64,000 bases of DNA, taken from positions 1-64,000 of the forward strand of contig JAQVCX010000008.1 in the NCBI GenBank assembly GCA_028689545.1, given 5' to 3'. Source of the stretch: Parabacteroides sp. (GTDB taxonomy: Bacteria; Bacteroidota; Bacteroidia; Bacteroidales; Tannerellaceae). Numbering within the stretch: position 1 is the first letter of the stretch; the number at the start of each line of letters is the position of its first letter. The position numbers and the translations under genes were made by a program. Of the stretch, positions 17,470-26,566 are shown one piece after another. The notes below the pieces were generated by a model. That model did not search any database. It had not been told where the DNA came from and saw only the letters and a program-made list of their open reading frames with translations.

Positions 17470-19245
17470 ATGAATTGGAAACAAACACTTTTCTGGTCTC
17501 TTTCGGCAGCCGCTATCTTCTATTATTTCCTGCTTTTTGGCGTGTTTGTGTTTGTAGGTCAGGAGGAGATGCAATTGTTTATACCTGAGTGGTGGTATAT
17601 CCGGGAGTTTCTTTTTCAGCCGGGAGGGTTTTGCGCTGTCGCCGGGCAATGGATCATTCAATACTACCGGCAACCTATGTCGGCGGTAGTTCTTCATACA
17701 GTTTTACTCGTTAGTTGCGGGCTCATGATCTATAGGCTCTTGCGTCGTTTTTCTGACAAGGCCTACCTGCTGTTCTTTTCTTTATTGCCGGTCCTGTATC
17801 TGCTGAAGATGAGCATTCATGGGGAGTATTTGGTGGACGGGACGGTTGGCGTGGTTTTGATGCTTTTAGCTTTGTCGGTATCGTTAAAGATTCGGCGAGC
17901 GGGTTCTATCGTCGGATACGGAATTGCCTCTACGCTTTTTTTATGTGGGTTGACCGGGCTTCTCTCGGTCTGTTACGCTTTCCTGTATACGCTATTTGCC
18001 TTATTATGCTACAAAACGTCGCGGCAAAGATGGGCCGCCGCTACCTGCTTGATCCCTGCGCTTTTTATCTATTTGTTTAGCGGATGGTTGGGGATTCCTG
18101 TGCCTTTGTCTGATGGATGGATGGCGGAAGCCTATCTGGAGATACAGCGATTACCTCATTATTATATCTATCGTGTATGGACTTTCTTTACCCTTTCGAT
18201 CGTCGGTGTTGCTTTATTCGCTCGCTTTGTTGCAGGGATTGGGAGGAAGAATAAATGGATGGATCGGATAACCCTTGTAGCTTGTCTGATCACGACGCTG
18301 GTATCTATCCGGTTTTGCCTGCCGGAACCTTGGCATGCGCAACGCATGATGCTTGACGAGCTCGCTTTCTTGGCCCGGGAGAGGCAATGGGACGCTATTA
18401 TTGATAAGTACCGGGGAAAGCAGATCCAGAACAATGTTAGCTTAAACTATTTAAATATGTCGTTGGCTCATAAGGGAGAACTGGCCGACCGGATGTTTGC
18501 ATTCGATCAGAAAGGAACGAAAAGCTTATGTGCCGATTGGAATCAGACCTTTTATATGGATCGCTTATTGAGCGATGTTCATTACCTTGTTGGCGATGTC
18601 TCCTTGTCTGAAAGTTTTGCGATGGATGGATGTACGCAAGCCAAACGTAAAGGAAGTGCCCGCATGATGCAACGTCTCGTGCAAGTTTGTCTGATTAGAG
18701 GTGAGATGGGGCTGGCTAAGAAATACTTGGACTTGCTTGCCGCTATGCCATTCTATAAAGATTGGGCTTGCCGCTATACTACCTATCTGGTACATCCGGA
18801 ATTAATGGATAAAGATCCGGAGTTGAGTGACAAATATATGCCTGTTGAGAAAAGAGATCGACTGAGTTTGTCTGTACCCGTCGATTCTTTATGGAGTGGA
18901 TACAACCTTCCGGATCACCGGATCGGTTGGGAATATCGGGGATGTTATTATTTGTTGGATAAGAAGCTGGATGCATTTGGACGGTTTTTGGAAGAGACAC
19001 CTTTCAGAAAGGATGCACCGATGCCCCGGCACTTCCAAGAAGCCGGATTGTTGTTGGCGGAGAAAGACAGTATATCGCTTTCCTCCTATTCCATACAGCC
19101 GGAGGTCGTAGATCGATACCGGGAATTCAAGCAGGTTTTGAGGCGATCTGCCAACCAGATGGATGTGCCCTCGGTTTATCGTCAATTTGGAGATACCTAT
19201 TGGTTTTATTACTATTTCAAGATCTTTAAAGGAGAAGAACAATGA
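17470..19245 (+). CDS. DUF6057 family polytopic membrane protein
   Basis: The 591-residue protein has about nine or ten hydrophobic segments in its first 300 residues, beginning TLFWSLSAAAIFYYFLLFGV. A soluble helical C-terminal half follows (about 300-590), TPR-like in appearance (EMGLAKKYLDLLAAMPFY). I recognise it as the DUF6057 family; no activity is known. It overlaps the next gene by 4 bases (ATGA), so the two are translationally coupled and probably act together in the envelope. Confidence 0.8.
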   Translation: MNWKQTLFWSLSAAAIFYYFLLFGVFVFVGQEEMQLFIPEWWYIREFLFQPGGFCAVAGQWIIQYYRQPMSAVVLHTVLLVSCGLMIYRLLRRFSDKAYLLFFSLLPVLYLLKMSIHGEYLVDGTVGVVLMLLALSVSLKIRRAGSIVGYGIASTLFLCGLTGLLSVCYAFLYTLFALLCYKTSRQRWAAATCLIPALFIYLFSGWLGIPVPLSDGWMAEAYLEIQRLPHYYIYRVWTFFTLSIVGVALFARFVAGIGRKNKWMDRITLVACLITTLVSIRFCLPEPWHAQRMMLDELAFLARERQWDAIIDKYRGKQIQNNVSLNYLNMSLAHKGELADRMFAFDQKGTKSLCADWNQTFYMDRLLSDVHYLVGDVSLSESFAMDGCTQAKRKGSARMMQRLVQVCLIRGEMGLAKKYLDLLAAMPFYKDWACRYTTYLVHPELMDKDPELSDKYMPVEKRDRLSLSVPVDSLWSGYNLPDHRIGWEYRGCYYLLDKKLDAFGRFLEETPFRKDAPMPRHFQEAGLLLAEKDSISLSSYSIQPEVVDRYREFKQVLRRSANQMDVPSVYRQFGDTYWFYYYFKIFKGEEQ

Positions 19246-20711
19246 AGCGATTATCTATCTGTTGGATTATAGGTTGTCTTTTGGGACTTATTGCTTGTAA
19301 ACCGGAAGTTCCCTCGCAAGCGGAACTAGGAGAAACGGACGTGCTTCCGGATTACAGGGAAGTTACTGTACCGGTCAATATGGCGCCCCCCAATTTCAAG
19401 TTGGTCGATCGACAGCTACAGGGGATAACTCGGTTGAAAACTATGAATAGGGAGTTGATAATCGCAGCCGATCATGGTGCTTTCAACCTGCCGGAAACAG
19501 ATTGGAAGGCTTTATCACAGGACGCACGAGGAAAACAAATAGATGTGACAGTTTATTTTCGGGAATCTCAAAGTGATTGGAAACAAATGAGTTTCCCGAT
19601 CTATGTGTCAAGAGATTCTGTTGACGCTTATTTGGCGTATCGCCGTATTTTCCCCGGATATCGGATGTGGAACGAGATGGGAATCTATCAACGATGTGTT
19701 GAAAACTATGTTGAAAAGTCTGTTCTTGATAACCAATCGACCAATAATAGTTGTATGAACTGCCATGCCTTTTGTGAGCGACAAGGGGAACGGATGCTTT
19801 TCCATCAACGAGGCTCTCATAATGGGACTTACCTCATTGACCATCGGCAGGTAAAGAAGATCGCGTTTGAACGAGACGGTAAGCCGGCTTCGTTCGTTTA
19901 TCCGTATTGGCATCCATCGGGCCGGTATGTCGCTTTCTCTACCAACGAGACCCACCAAGATTTCCATCTTTCCGATAAGAATCGGATTGAGGTATATGAT
20001 GTGGAATCGGACGTGCTGATCTATGACACGGAGAAAGAGAGGGTATTGAGTTCGCCTTTGTTGGCTTCCATGGCGTGTTACGAGACTTTTCCCGCTTTTA
20101 CTCCGGATGGTAGCTATCTACTGTTTTGTTCGGCGGATTCTGTTTGTATGCCCGAAAACTATCGGGAGGTTCGGTATAACCTGTTGCGGGTCGCTTTTGA
20201 TCCGGAAGACGGTTCGATCGGAACCCAAGTGGATACCTTGTATAATGCGAGGGAAGCGGGTCGAAGTGTCAAGTTCCCGAGAGTCTCCCCAGATGGAAAA
20301 CGGTTACTTTATACGGTGTCCGATTATGGCAATTTCTCTATTTGGCATAAGGATGCGGATTTGCATATGTTGGATTTATCTACCGGGGCAATCGATTCTT
20401 TACCGGGAGTGAATAGTCCGGATGTAGAGAGCTATCACTCTTGGAGCAGCAATAGCCGTTGGTTTGTCTTTTCTAGCAGGCGGGGAGACGGGCTTTTTAC
20501 ACGCCCGTATTTAGTTCATGTGGACGAGCGGGGGCAGTGTGGTAAACCCTTCTTGTTACCACAAGCGTCTTCGGATTATTATGAACGTTCCCTGTTCTCG
20601 TTTAATGTTCCGGAATTTATACAGACTTCGGTTACAATCTCGAAGGAAAGGCTGATCGAGGCTTCACGAAAAGGAAACATTACGACCATTAAACAGATCG
20701 AGGGTATCTAA
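19242..20711 (+). CDS. Lipoprotein with CxxCH heme motif and TolB-like beta-propeller
   Basis: The 489-residue protein has a lipoprotein signal (CLLGLIACKPE, Cys at residue 19). Near residue 167 is CMNCH, a perfect c-type heme attachment motif, in the context NNSCMNCHAFCERQG. The remainder carries PD40/WD40-like propeller blades (YPYWHPSGRYVAFSTNE, FPAFTPDGSYLLFCS, KFPRVSPDGKRLLYTVS, YHSWSSNSRWFVFSSRRG). This indicates a periplasm-facing or surface protein that may bind heme c covalently. It is coupled by overlap to the DUF6057 protein. The function is unknown, and heme attachment is a prediction from the motif. Confidence 0.85.
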   Translation: MKRLSICWIIGCLLGLIACKPEVPSQAELGETDVLPDYREVTVPVNMAPPNFKLVDRQLQGITRLKTMNRELIIAADHGAFNLPETDWKALSQDARGKQIDVTVYFRESQSDWKQMSFPIYVSRDSVDAYLAYRRIFPGYRMWNEMGIYQRCVENYVEKSVLDNQSTNNSCMNCHAFCERQGERMLFHQRGSHNGTYLIDHRQVKKIAFERDGKPASFVYPYWHPSGRYVAFSTNETHQDFHLSDKNRIEVYDVESDVLIYDTEKERVLSSPLLASMACYETFPAFTPDGSYLLFCSADSVCMPENYREVRYNLLRVAFDPEDGSIGTQVDTLYNAREAGRSVKFPRVSPDGKRLLYTVSDYGNFSIWHKDADLHMLDLSTGAIDSLPGVNSPDVESYHSWSSNSRWFVFSSRRGDGLFTRPYLVHVDERGQCGKPFLLPQASSDYYERSLFSFNVPEFIQTSVTISKERLIEASRKGNITTIKQIEGI

Positions 20712-20750
20712 TTTTTCGATTCTTTGTGCCGAAGGTATTTATAAAAGTAG

Positions 20751-20758
20751 TACTTTTG
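20751..20758 (+). promoter_or_regulatory. Bacteroides-type -7 box
   Basis: TACTTTTG matches TAnnTTTG, 16 bases before the ATG at 20775. This points to a new transcription unit starting here. A TTTG at 20723 is 24 bases away, longer than usual. Confidence 0.55.
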
Positions 20759-20774
20759 CGCTAAAATCAAAACG

Positions 20775-21701
20775 ATGCGAAAAGTTCATTTGATCTCCGT
20801 AACCGAACCTTTGGTTTTAGATCTAGCCCTAGCACTTCGAGAAAAAGGATATGAGGTAAGCGCTTCAGGTTGTGGTCTGACCGAAGAGATGATAGGAAGA
20901 CTTCATAACGCGGGCTGTACCTGTTATGGGGATGGGTGGTTTCCGGAGAAATTAATAAAAGATATTCACTCGGTGGTTTTGGGGGCTCAAGTAAAGCGAG
21001 AGAACCCGGAATTATTGCGTGCGAAGGAATTGGGGGTGTTAATCCAATCCATTCCGGAATTTATATTTCAACGGACTCGGTCGAAAACTCGGGTTGTTGT
21101 GGCGGGCAGTCGTGGAAAGAAGACTATTATTTCCATGATGGTTTGTGCGTTGCGTCGGCAAAAGTTGGCTTTCGACTATGCGCTGACTAGCAAGGTGGAC
21201 TCGCTTCCGAATCGGGTGCATCTGAGCTATGAGGCTCGTATCGCTTTGATTGAGGGAGATGAGCATATCAACTCTGCCTTGGATAAGCGTTTCCTCTTGG
21301 ATTTTTATCGTCCGCATATCGCCATTCTCACGAATTTGTCTTGGTCTACCGAGACGGATCATGCGACACCGGAGTCTTATTTATCCACTTATCAATCTTT
21401 CTCCGTTTCTATCGAGCGGGAAGGAAAATTGATTTATTTTGGAGGTGATGATACGGTCAGCCAGCTGGCCAGGGAAGTCCGGAGCGATATCACCGCTATC
21501 CCTTTTGAGGAACATCCGGTCGTGGAGAAAGATGGGCAGACTTTTCTGCATACCCGTTACGGAGACTATCCGGTGCGGATACCCAATCGCTATTTCTTGA
21601 TTAATCTGAACGCTGCACGTTTGGCTTGCCGGCAGTTAGGCGTTAAAGACGCGGATTTTTATCAAGCGTTATCGGAATATAGCTTATCTTTGCCGATATG
21701 A
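20775..21701 (+). CDS. Truncated Mur-ligase-like protein (Mpl-like, no C-terminal domain)
   Basis: The 308-residue protein resembles the N-terminal and central domains of Mpl/MurC ligases. It has a Rossmann start (MRKVHLISVTEP), a LGAQVKRENPEL...IPEFIF stretch like that of Mpl, and a P-loop at 111-117. The P-loop reads GSRGKKT instead of GTHGKTT, with Lys116 in the Thr/Ser position. A central EGDEH acidic motif and ILTNLS follow. The third Mur domain is absent; family enzymes are about 440-480 residues. There is no frameshift or stop suggesting recent decay. It may be a non-catalytic paralogue or may have a changed activity. It overlaps the DUF4924 gene by 4 bases. Confidence 0.75.
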   Translation: MRKVHLISVTEPLVLDLALALREKGYEVSASGCGLTEEMIGRLHNAGCTCYGDGWFPEKLIKDIHSVVLGAQVKRENPELLRAKELGVLIQSIPEFIFQRTRSKTRVVVAGSRGKKTIISMMVCALRRQKLAFDYALTSKVDSLPNRVHLSYEARIALIEGDEHINSALDKRFLLDFYRPHIAILTNLSWSTETDHATPESYLSTYQSFSVSIEREGKLIYFGGDDTVSQLAREVRSDITAIPFEEHPVVEKDGQTFLHTRYGDYPVRIPNRYFLINLNAARLACRQLGVKDADFYQALSEYSLSLPI

Positions 21702-22246
21702 TAATAGCTAGACAAAAAAGAAAAGAGAATATCGCTGAATATCTGCTTTATATGTGGCAGGTTGAGGACTTGATCCGGGCGAATAGGTTCGATATGGACT
21801 CGATCAGCCGCACGGTGATCGCCCATTACGACCAGCCCGAGGAGGTGAAGAAGGAGATCGCCCAATGGTACGAGGAATTGATCGAAATGATGCGTAGCGA
21901 GGGGGTGATGGAGAAAGGTCATATCCAGTTGAACAAGAATGTGATTATCACTTTGACCGATCTACATCTCCGTCTTTTGAAATCTCCGAAAGAGATGGTG
22001 TATAGCGCGGCTTATTATAAGACGCTTCCTTATATCGTACAGCTCCGGGCTAAATCAGGTGGAGAGGACTTGCCAGAGCTGGAGACTTGTTTCTCTGCCG
22101 TATATGGCTACCTGCTCTTGCGTATGCAAGGGAAAGAGGTGAGTGCGGAGACGTTGGAGGGTATTAAACAAATCAGTTCCTTCTTGGCGTTGCTCGCCGA
22201 GAGATATCGGGAGGATATGAAAGGGGAGCTTAAACTAGAAGATTAA
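21698..22246 (+). CDS. DUF4924 family protein
   Basis: The 182-residue protein is predicted soluble and all-alpha, with no signal peptide, and contains IAEYLLYMWQVEDLIRAN and LTDLHLRLLKSP. I recognise the Bacteroidota-specific DUF4924 family; no function is assigned. Its ATG overlaps the stop of the Mur-like gene, and rfbD follows after 17 bases. Conserved co-occurrence with a Mur-like gene and rfbD hints at envelope sugar metabolism, which is inference. Confidence 0.8.
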   Translation: MIIARQKRKENIAEYLLYMWQVEDLIRANRFDMDSISRTVIAHYDQPEEVKKEIAQWYEELIEMMRSEGVMEKGHIQLNKNVIITLTDLHLRLLKSPKEMVYSAAYYKTLPYIVQLRAKSGGEDLPELETCFSAVYGYLLLRMQGKEVSAETLEGIKQISSFLALLAERYREDMKGELKLED

Positions 22247-22263
22247 TAATATATATAATAAAC

Positions 22264-23127
22264 ATGAAGACAGTTTTGGTAACCGGAGCGAACGGTCAAT
22301 TGGGAAATTCCATCCACGCTCGTATCGGCCAGTATCCCGGCTATAATTTCCTTTTTACGGATATAGATACGTTGGATATTTGCGATAAGGAGGCCGTCCG
22401 GAAATATGTCTTGGAAAATGATGTTCAATATATCCTGAATTGCGCGGCTTATACGGCGGTGGATAAAGCGGAGGAAAATGAGGATCTGTGTATGCGTATC
22501 AACCGGGATGCGGTACGGAACTTGGGTGAGGCCGCTTATGCCGTGGGTGCGAAGGTGATTCATGTTTCTACCGATTATGTGTTCGATGGAACGAGTTGTC
22601 GCCCTTATCTGGAAAGCGACGCTACTTGTCCTGTTTCCGCATATGGACGTACGAAACTGGCGGGAGAGCAGGCCTTGATGGAGGTGTGCCCGGATCCTGT
22701 GATTATCCGTACGGCTTGGTTGTATTCCGAGTATGGAAACAATTTTATGAAGACGGTACTGCGTTTGGGAAAGGAGCGAGAAGAGTTGCGTTTCATCTTT
22801 GACCAAGTGGGTACGCCTACTTATGCGGGAGATTTGGCGATCGCCATGCTTACCGTAGTGGAGCGTGCCGAGGTGGGTGATTTTATACCGGGTATCTATC
22901 ATTTCTCGGACGAGGGCGTGTGTAGCTGGTATGATTTTACGGTAAAGATCTTGCAAATGGCGGGTATGAATAACCGGGTGATACCTATAGAGACTAAGGA
23001 GTATCCGACACCGGCCAGTCGGCCGCATTACAGCGTATTGAATAAAGGTAAGATAAAAAGCACGTACGGGCTAACGATACCCCATTGGGAGACCAGCTTG
23101 TCTTACTGTATGAATAACAAAGTGTAA
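22264..23127 (+). CDS. rfbD: dTDP-4-dehydrorhamnose reductase
   Basis: The 287-residue NAD(P)H-dependent short-chain (extended SDR) enzyme makes dTDP-L-rhamnose, the last step of rhamnose activation for surface polysaccharide. The Rossmann motif is TGANGQLG (about 7-14). The catalytic YxxxK is in SAYGRTKLAGE. It also has HVSTDYVFDG and NCAAYTAVDKAE, characteristic of RfbD/RmlD. Length is normal. The other rml genes are not in the window. It sits in a plus-strand run with DUF4924 before it and prfC 25 bases after it. Confidence 0.95.
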   Translation: MKTVLVTGANGQLGNSIHARIGQYPGYNFLFTDIDTLDICDKEAVRKYVLENDVQYILNCAAYTAVDKAEENEDLCMRINRDAVRNLGEAAYAVGAKVIHVSTDYVFDGTSCRPYLESDATCPVSAYGRTKLAGEQALMEVCPDPVIIRTAWLYSEYGNNFMKTVLRLGKEREELRFIFDQVGTPTYAGDLAIAMLTVVERAEVGDFIPGIYHFSDEGVCSWYDFTVKILQMAGMNNRVIPIETKEYPTPASRPHYSVLNKGKIKSTYGLTIPHWETSLSYCMNNKV

Positions 23128-23152
23128 CTGATAACAATATATATAAAATAGA

Positions 23153-24733
23153 ATGAGCCAGTATTCAGAAGAGATTGAAAGAAGAAGAACATTTGCCATA
23201 ATCAGCCACCCGGATGCCGGTAAGACTACGCTTACCGAGAAATTGTTGTTATTTGGTGGCGCTATCCATGTAGCGGGAGCGGTGAAGTCTAATAAAATTA
23301 AGAAGACAGCCACGTCCGACTGGATGGAGATCGAGAAGCAACGCGGTATCTCCGTAGCTACCTCCGTAATGGCTTTTGATTATTCCGATCATAAGATTAA
23401 TATCTTGGATACGCCGGGTCACCAAGATTTTGCCGAGGATACGTTCCGTACCTTGACGGCGGTCGATAGCGTTATTATCGTGATCGATATCGCTAAGGGT
23501 GTCGAGGCGCAGACGCGTAAGTTGATGGAGGTTTGCCGTATGCGTAAGACTCCGGTGATCGTGTTTGTAAACAAGATGGATCGTGACGGTAAAGATCCTT
23601 TCGATTTGCTGGACGAGATAGAGGAAGAATTACAGATAAAGGTACGCCCCTTGAGTTGGCCGATCGATATGGGACAACGTTTCCGGGGCGTTTACAATAT
23701 TTTCGAGCAGAAACTGAACCTATATACCCCGAGCAAGCAATATGTGACAGAGAATGTGGAACTCAAGGATATCACTAGCCCGGATCTAGAGACTTATATT
23801 GAGCCTGCGCAAGCAGCGAAGCTTCGTGAGGATATTGAGTTGATAGAGGGAGTCTATCCTGAATTTGATGTGAATACGTATCTGGATGGGGATATCGCTC
23901 CGGTATTCTTTGGCTCCGCCCTGAATAACTTCGGTGTGAAAGAGCTGTTGGATTGCTTTATCCGTATCGCTCCATCGCCACGTCCGATTCATGCGGTAGA
24001 GCGTGTGGTAGATCCGAATGAGGATAATTTCACTGGCTTCATTTTTAAGATCCACGCGAATATGGACCCGAACCATCGCAGTTGTATCGCTTTCGTAAAG
24101 ATTTGTTCCGGTCGTTTCGAGCGTAACGCGAACTATAAGCATGTACGCTTCGGCAAGATGATGCGTTTCAGTAGTCCGACGGCTTTCATGGCCCAGAAGA
24201 AAGAAGTGGTGGATGAGGCGTTTGCCGGTGATATTATCGGTTTGCCGGATACCGGAAACTTTAAGATCGGGGATACGTTGACTTCCGGAGAGGAATTGCA
24301 TTTCAAGGGACTGCCAAGCTTCTCGCCCGAGATGTTCAAATATATAGAGAACGCCGATCCGATGAAGGCAAAGCAACTGAACAAAGGTATCGAGCAATTG
24401 ATGGACGAGGGTGTCGCCCAGTTGTTTACCAATCAATTCAATGGCCGGAAGATTATCGGTACGGTGGGACAATTGCAGTTTGAGGTCATTCAATACCGCC
24501 TATTACATGAGTATGCCGCCCAATGTAAATGGGAGCCGATCAGTCTGCACAAGGCTTGCTGGATCGAGAGCGATAACCAACAGGCATTAGAGAACTTCAA
24601 GAAACGTAAGGCGCAATATATGGCGTTGGATAAGGAAGGCCGTGATGTTTACTTAGCGGATTCTAGCTATGTATTGATGATGGCCCAACAGGATTTCCCG
24701 GATATTAAGTTCCATTTTACATCAGAGTTCTAA
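23153..24733 (+). CDS. prfC: Peptide chain release factor 3 (GTPase)
   Basis: The 526-residue translational GTPase recycles RF1/RF2 from the ribosome after peptide release. G1 is [10 protein letters not shown] (about 18-27), G2/switch I lies in [15 protein letters not shown]3 is DTPGHQDF, and G4 is [11 protein letters not shown]-Tu domain 2-like and RF3 C-terminal domains follow, ending [17 protein letters not shown]. Length is typical of bacterial RF3. It starts 25 bases after rfbD. The apbE start follows immediately, 1 base past the stop, so they share a transcript. Confidence 0.97.
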   Translation: MSQYSEEIERRRTFAIISHPDAGKTTLTEKLLLFGGAIHVAGAVKSNKIKKTATSDWMEIEKQRGISVATSVMAFDYSDHKINILDTPGHQDFAEDTFRTLTAVDSVIIVIDIAKGVEAQTRKLMEVCRMRKTPVIVFVNKMDRDGKDPFDLLDEIEEELQIKVRPLSWPIDMGQRFRGVYNIFEQKLNLYTPSKQYVTENVELKDITSPDLETYIEPAQAAKLREDIELIEGVYPEFDVNTYLDGDIAPVFFGSALNNFGVKELLDCFIRIAPSPRPIHAVERVVDPNEDNFTGFIFKIHANMDPNHRSCIAFVKICSGRFERNANYKHVRFGKMMRFSSPTAFMAQKKEVVDEAFAGDIIGLPDTGNFKIGDTLTSGEELHFKGLPSFSPEMFKYIENADPMKAKQLNKGIEQLMDEGVAQLFTNQFNGRKIIGTVGQLQFEVIQYRLLHEYAAQCKWEPISLHKACWIESDNQQALENFKKRKAQYMALDKEGRDVYLADSSYVLMMAQQDFPDIKFHFTSEF

Positions 24734-24734
24734 T

Positions 24735-25742
24735 ATGAAAAGTCGATTTTCCATCCTTTGTTTACTTGTTAACATCTTGTTGATAAGTTGTGAACAGGCT
24801 CCTCAATACTATGAGGTATCCGGAAGGCTTCATACACCTTATCATATTAAGTTTGAACATACTAAGCCTTTGGATAAGGAGATTGACGAGCAGTTGAAAT
24901 ATTTCTACCAGCTGTTTAATGCTTTTGATTCCACCTCGGTAATCAGTCAGGTAAACCAGAACCGTGACGTACGGGTGGATACGCTCTTCCAGAAAGTATT
25001 TAAGAAGGCACTGGAAGTATCTGCTAAGACAAATGGAGCCTACGACGTGACTTGCGCCCCGTTGATCAACCTTTGGGGGTTTGGCTTTAGCCGGAAGGAT
25101 AGCGTAACCCCTGCCCATATCGACAGTGTCCGTCAGTTTATCGGTTTCCGCAAAGTTCGTCTAGAAGGGGATCGGATCGTGAAGGATGATCCTCGCTTAC
25201 TGATGAATTTTTCTTCTTTGGCGGATGGGACGGTCTGTGATATAATCGCCCAAATGCTGGAAAAGAAAGGGGTCCGGAATTATCTGGTGGAGTTTGGTGG
25301 CGAGATGCGTGTGAAAGGCGTGAATCCCTCAGGTATGGATTGGCGCTTGGGCATCACGAAGCCTACAGATGATGCTGCCGGCATGAATCAAGAACTTGAG
25401 CAGGTTGTTAGTTTTCCAAGACCGTTAGGAATGGCTACTTCCGGTAATTACCGTAATTTCTATATTAAGGATGGACGTAAATACGCTCATACGATCGACC
25501 CCCGTGAAGGTCGCCCTGTACAGCGGGATATCCTTAGTGCTACGATCGTCGCCCCGGATGCCATGACCGCTGACGCGTATGCTACGGCGTTTATGGTCTT
25601 AGGTTCAGAGGAGGCTAGATCCTTATGCGCTAAAGTGCCTGGTCTTGACTATTTTATTATTTGCTCCGATTCGATAGGAGATGGGTATCATACGGAATAC
25701 TCCGAGGGCTTTCGCCGATATCTGGTGACTGCCGATAAGTAA
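24735..25742 (+). CDS. apbE: FAD:protein FMN transferase (ApbE family lipoprotein)
   Basis: The 335-residue lipoprotein (lipobox LLISC, Cys19) flavinylates Thr in periplasm-facing proteins, for example Na+-NQR or RNF subunits, by transferring FMN from FAD. Family motifs include FNAFDSTSVISQVNQ, YDVTCAPLINLWGFGF, FSSLADGTVCDII, VEFGGEMRVKG, GMATSGNYRNFY, YAHTIDPREGRPVQ and MTADAYATAFMVLG, the last holding the Mg-binding region. Length is normal. It is translationally adjacent to prfC and ends the operon at the 25787 repeat array. Confidence 0.95.
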   Translation: MKSRFSILCLLVNILLISCEQAPQYYEVSGRLHTPYHIKFEHTKPLDKEIDEQLKYFYQLFNAFDSTSVISQVNQNRDVRVDTLFQKVFKKALEVSAKTNGAYDVTCAPLINLWGFGFSRKDSVTPAHIDSVRQFIGFRKVRLEGDRIVKDDPRLLMNFSSLADGTVCDIIAQMLEKKGVRNYLVEFGGEMRVKGVNPSGMDWRLGITKPTDDAAGMNQELEQVVSFPRPLGMATSGNYRNFYIKDGRKYAHTIDPREGRPVQRDILSATIVAPDAMTADAYATAFMVLGSEEARSLCAKVPGLDYFIICSDSIGDGYHTEYSEGFRRYLVTADK

Positions 25743-25786
25743 TCGATTAATTTATAGTCTATTAAGATGTGGTTCTTAGCATAGGC

Positions 25787-25865
25787 ATTGTAAGGTCTTT
25801 ACGATGCCCATTCTAAGGAACTTATAATGCCCATCGTAAGCACGCTATAATGGGCATTGTAAGAA
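25787..25865. repeat. Tandem 23-bp palindromic units (array C)
   Basis: Full units start at 25787, 25810 and 25833, with a partial fourth at 25856 and a degenerate one before (about 25764-25786). Each begins AT(T/C)nTAAG and ends near ATGCCC or ATGGGC. GGGCATTGTAAG-type and CTTTACGATGCCC-type pieces are inverted copies of each other. It occupies most of the 131-bp gap between convergent apbE and the HAD gene, so it may also act as a bidirectional terminator. Confidence 0.8.
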
Positions 25866-25873
25866 AGGTCTGT

Positions 25874-26566
25874 CTATAGGATGGATTTGATCTCTTCCAA
25901 GGAGCGGACTGTATGGGTTGGGATGAAGCCTACGGCAGGTAATCCTTCCGGGTTCAACCATATCTGGTCTATCTTGGATTGGTAAGCCCCAATGATGTCA
26001 GCCTCCCAGCTATCCCCGATCATTAAGCTCTCGGATCGGCGTGAGTTCGTGTTCTTTAAGGCGAAGTCGAAAATGCCTTTATGGGGTTTCTGTATATTAG
26101 CGTCCTCGGACAGGATCATCCGTTCGAAATAAGGAGCCAAGCCCGCGTTGCTAAGTTTCTTGAATTGCACCTCACGGAATCCATTGGACAAAATAAACAA
26201 CCGGTAGGAAGGGCGGAGATATTCCAGTAACTCGATGGCTCCGGTTATTAAACGGGTTTTGGTGGTCGTACGTCGTAAGAAATCATCATTTACCGACAGG
26301 ATGGTTTTCTTATCCTCTATTCCTAACGGGCGAAGTACATAGAGGAATCGATCCAATATCAGCGTTTGCCGGTCTATCTCTCCCGAACGATACTTGGCCC
26401 ATAAGTCTAGATTATGGGGCATATAAATAGCGAAGAAAGCCTCGAAGGAGGCATAATACCGATTAAAGTGGTAATCGGTATATAGCTCTTCAAGGCATTC
26501 TTTATTGTTATGGTACGTATCCCAAAGGGTATCGTCCAAATCTATAAATATACTTTTATAAATCAT
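25874..26566 (-). CDS. YjjG-type HAD noncanonical pyrimidine nucleotidase
   Basis: The 230-residue cytosolic HAD hydrolase has motif I IDLDDTLWDT (nucleophile Asp near residue 10), motif II LSNGF, motif III Lys in QKPHKGIFDF, and motif IV MIGDSWEADIIGA. This pattern and length match the YjjG/TIGR02254 family, which dephosphorylates pyrimidine nucleotides and some noncanonical ones for pool cleansing. The start shares one base with the stop of the upstream lipoprotein gene, so it is the last gene of a four-gene minus-strand operon. Confidence 0.9.
   Translation of the reverse strand: MIYKSIFIDLDDTLWDTYHNNKECLEELYTDYHFNRYYASFEAFFAIYMPHNLDLWAKYRSGEIDRQTLILDRFLYVLRPLGIEDKKTILSVNDDFLRRTTTKTRLITGAIELLEYLRPSYRLFILSNGFREVQFKKLSNAGLAPYFERMILSEDANIQKPHKGIFDFALKNTNSRRSESLMIGDSWEADIIGAYQSKIDQIWLNPEGLPAVGFIPTHTVRSLEEIKSIL

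Noticed and set aside
22243..23028. 261-residue minus-strand ORF opposite rfbD
   Set aside because: It is the antisense shadow of a clear rfbD gene; composition is His/Arg/Ile-rich with no domain.
25743..25873. Ordinary rho-independent terminator
   Set aside because: No GC-rich stem followed by a T tract was found; the structure is the 23-bp repeat array, though it could still stop transcription.
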